A stretch of 64,000 nt of DNA from Azorinus chamasolen (lineage: Eukaryota; Mollusca; Bivalvia; Cardiida; Solecurtidae), in assembly GCA_963576725.1 (NCBI GenBank), contig OY755238.1:22007845-22071844 (forward strand), read 5' to 3'. Under the pieces are notes generated by a model. The model saw nothing but the letters and a program-made list of their open reading frames with translations, ran no database searches and had not been told where the DNA came from. Positions 61,871 through 64,000 of the stretch are shown one piece after another. Each line of letters begins with the position of its first letter. The stretch's first letter is position 1. The position numbers and the translations under genes are program-made.

Positions 61871-62524
61871 AACCCATGTCGGGATTTGGGGTTTGTTTTG
61901 ACTTCATACGACAGAAAGTATCGCAAGTTCTAGCATACGGTGAAAGCAGCTTTCAGTTGAGATTTCGTATATTAAAATTTTCAGTCGCACGATCTTTATT
62001 AATACGGACCTCAGATCCATAGCCTAATCACTGGAAAATACACTCAAAAGACCATGTACACGTATGTACTAACCCAGAGTGCATGTGCGATAATCTCACT
62101 TCCGGTGCATCTCAGTAACGTGTATTCTTCACCAGACTCGTGCAATCAAAGTGCCCACACGCATTTTACGACCGTTTTCATGCTCTTAAGATTAACATAA
62201 AGTTAGACTGCAGATTAACGCAGGTGCACCCTTACCTATTCAGTGCCGTGATATCATATGTAAACAGTTTGGATCCAGATGAGACACCGAGTCTCATCAG
62301 GATCTAAACTGTTTGATATTCTATTTTTCTTTTCATTAAACACTATGAAGAAACACCAGCTCTAAATTTTGAAGAAGACGAAAACTGTATCCAGCAGGCA
62401 ACAAAGCGTTCTAACACTTGTTCTAGTAAAATTCTTCCGCAATGGCTGTCTGCTTCACCATGTCTTGTATTTTTGACAAGCAGCAGCTCACATCCCGATA
62501 CATATAAGAGACACGATCTACATA

Positions 62525-62670
62525 TAAAGGTGGGTACCCCAATACTAGATTCGTCATTTCTCCACCAAACCCTATGCTATGACCACTCTTTAGGAATCGT
62601 CTCTTCGAGACGATTCTAAAGAGTGGTCACAGTACAGAGTTTGGTGGAGAAATAAAGGAGGTATTTAAAT
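62525..62670. mobile_element. Hairpin element with ccaccaaaccct ends
   Basis: tctccaccaaaccctatg / gagtttggtggagaaat ends and hairpin gaccactctttaggaatcg. Relatives are at 23690-23850, 50750-50850 and 55783-56120 (the last split by a B element). Confidence 0.8.
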
Positions 62671-63057
62671 GTTTGAAAATGTTTAAATTTACGCATTTTA
62701 TCTGGACCACTGCACGACAGACAATCACTCTAAGCCTCACATGGGTCCAAACTCATTTTCTGTCAATAACGTATATGTACATTAACATCTCGATAATTCG
62801 AATTTTTAACAAAGGAGCTATGCGATCTCTTTTGATGCAGGTGGCTGCTTAATGCAGAGAGGAAGTCATGCAGAAAGCTCCCAGAGGATAACTAGATTAG
62901 TACGTTCATACGTCACTGTCCATTTTCAATGCAGGAGCTCTTCAATTAAATATCAATCTAAACATACACGCAATATTTTTTCTTTCTGTCTATAAAATGG
63001 TACTTTTGCAGGATTTGCCGATCTGCCGAAGCTGTATTTACTCTGTTGGTTTCTTTT

Positions 63058-63274
63058 CAACCATTTCCCTGTTGAGTATTCATGTCAGAAATAATTCCAT
63101 CATGAATATTAATTAGCTGAATATGTACATACGACGTTTTGGTGTTGGTAGAAGCTGTAGATTCAGATCCATTATAACTTCATAAGCAAACAGAGCAGAC
63201 CCGTATCAGCTATCTTGTATGGGTCTGCTCCACTTCCAAAGGCGTGAAAAAAGTATTTATATTAGGGAAAGGGC
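63058..63274. mobile_element. TTAA-type MITE, family A
   Basis: Left ttcaaccatttccctgttga, right tatattagggaaagggc. The apex is lost: accctgatcagctatcttgt-type centre. Reverse orientation. Confidence 0.6.
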
Positions 63275-63480
63275 ATTTGAATTCAAATAAAATCCATGTT
63301 TGAAAAGACTAAACAAACCATTGCATAAAGCAACACTCAACTAATGATACTGATAAAGACACAGAAATACTCTCATTTGCAAACATAGTAGACCCGGGTC
63401 AGACAGCTCTAATAGTCTCATCAAGGTCTGCTGTGTTTGTTGATAGAATGCTATAGATGACAAGGACATTATTTCTTACG

Positions 63481-63725
63481 TTAACACTTTACTTCATAAA
63501 TACACATTTCTGTGCCCTGCAAACAGAGTAGACCCAGATCATACTGCTCCTGTAGGTGTCATTTGATCAGGGTCTGCTCTGATTGCGTATTGACTCATAA
63601 AGATATCATTATACAGTTTCTGTCATGACCAAAACTCATGTCTTCATGTGCCATTATAAAAATAATACTCATAAAATATCCATGATGAGATTATTTATCA
63701 CATACATATTCATAGAGTAAAGGTA
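63481..63725. mobile_element. TTAA-type MITE, variant A'
   Basis: TTAACACTTTACTTCATAAA left end, core ctgctcctgtaggtg, right end tattcatagagtaaagg. Confidence 0.7.
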
Positions 63726-63806
63726 TACTATAGATAATAAAGTCATTATTTCTTGCATTATTATTCATTAGATAATGTGTTAACCGTACACTCCATTGAT
63801 ATTTAT

Positions 63807-64000
63807 TTAACCCTTCGCTTGCTATTCACGTCAATATACCTACTCGTAAATAGTGAATACCCACGGGCTGTCTCATCCGGGTCTGCACTATTTACAAGTT
63901 GAATGTGCAACCAGTGCACTCCACAACAGTGATTGTACAGCAAAATACTTGTACAAAAGGGCATGGGTAAAGAAGGAGAAATGTATTTTAAAATTCAGCA
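63807..64000. mobile_element. Family C MITE, cut by the window end
   Basis: Starts TTAACCCTTCGCTTGCTATT. About 30 bases of the hairpin are deleted (acccacgggctgtctc). It runs to the last base (aaaattcagca), so its right end is outside. Confidence 0.8.

Overview
The window reads as nuclear DNA from an invertebrate animal, most likely a bivalve mollusc. It is AT-rich and dominated by short non-autonomous transposons, foldback elements and tandem arrays. It carries the 'aagggccataactcc' repeat style that I associate with mollusc genomes, and it holds a single spliced animal-type gene. There are no bacterial operons, CRISPR arrays or ribosome binding sites. Nearly all other long open frames are chance frames inside repeats. 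The species assignment is inference.

The one confident gene is on the minus strand, 41707 to 30194. Seven coding exons join in frame into a 316-residue CRAL-TRIO (SEC14-like) lipid-transfer protein of the alpha-tocopherol-transfer-protein / clavesin / CRALBP type. All six internal introns have GT..AG ends and keep phase. A splice acceptor two bases before the ATG implies an untranslated 5' exon that I did not locate. Its introns are packed with hairpin transposons, a 1.4-kb foldback element, a 41-bp satellite and a GA-rich array.

Layout. 1-650: a TTAA-bounded MITE. 843-11960: tandem array of a 2.19-kb unit, interrupted at 10810-11633 by three head-to-tail LTR-like copies. 12.1-13.8 kb: MITE remnants. 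13.8-16.5 kb: four copies of a foldback module, the first inverted. 16.5-20 kb: mostly unannotated sequence with TA-bounded MITEs. 20.1-22.55 kb: two different arrays of 150-180-bp repeats. 22.55-30.1 kb: MITEs, a tRNA-Thr-like SINE head and two doubtful exons. 30.2-41.7 kb: the CRAL-TRIO gene. 41.7-64 kb: dense MITEs, foldbacks, a decayed minisatellite and a 550-bp mosaic of tetranucleotide runs.

Two transposon groups explain most of the non-coding DNA. (1) TTAA-bounded elements, piggyBac-like by target site and CCC.. termini, occur in at least four sequence families, here called A (with variant A'), B, C and D. (2) TA-bounded elements with CAGT..ACTG termini (pogo/Tigger-like, here 'E') occur with several different outer termini around one shared inner hairpin. 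Nested copies fix the target sites: a B element sits in the TTAA of another hairpin, a B element sits in an E-type arm, and an E element sits inside an A element. The most unusual signals are a near-universal hairpin apex shared across both groups, and a recurrent single-base asymmetry between the hairpin arms of families A, C and D.
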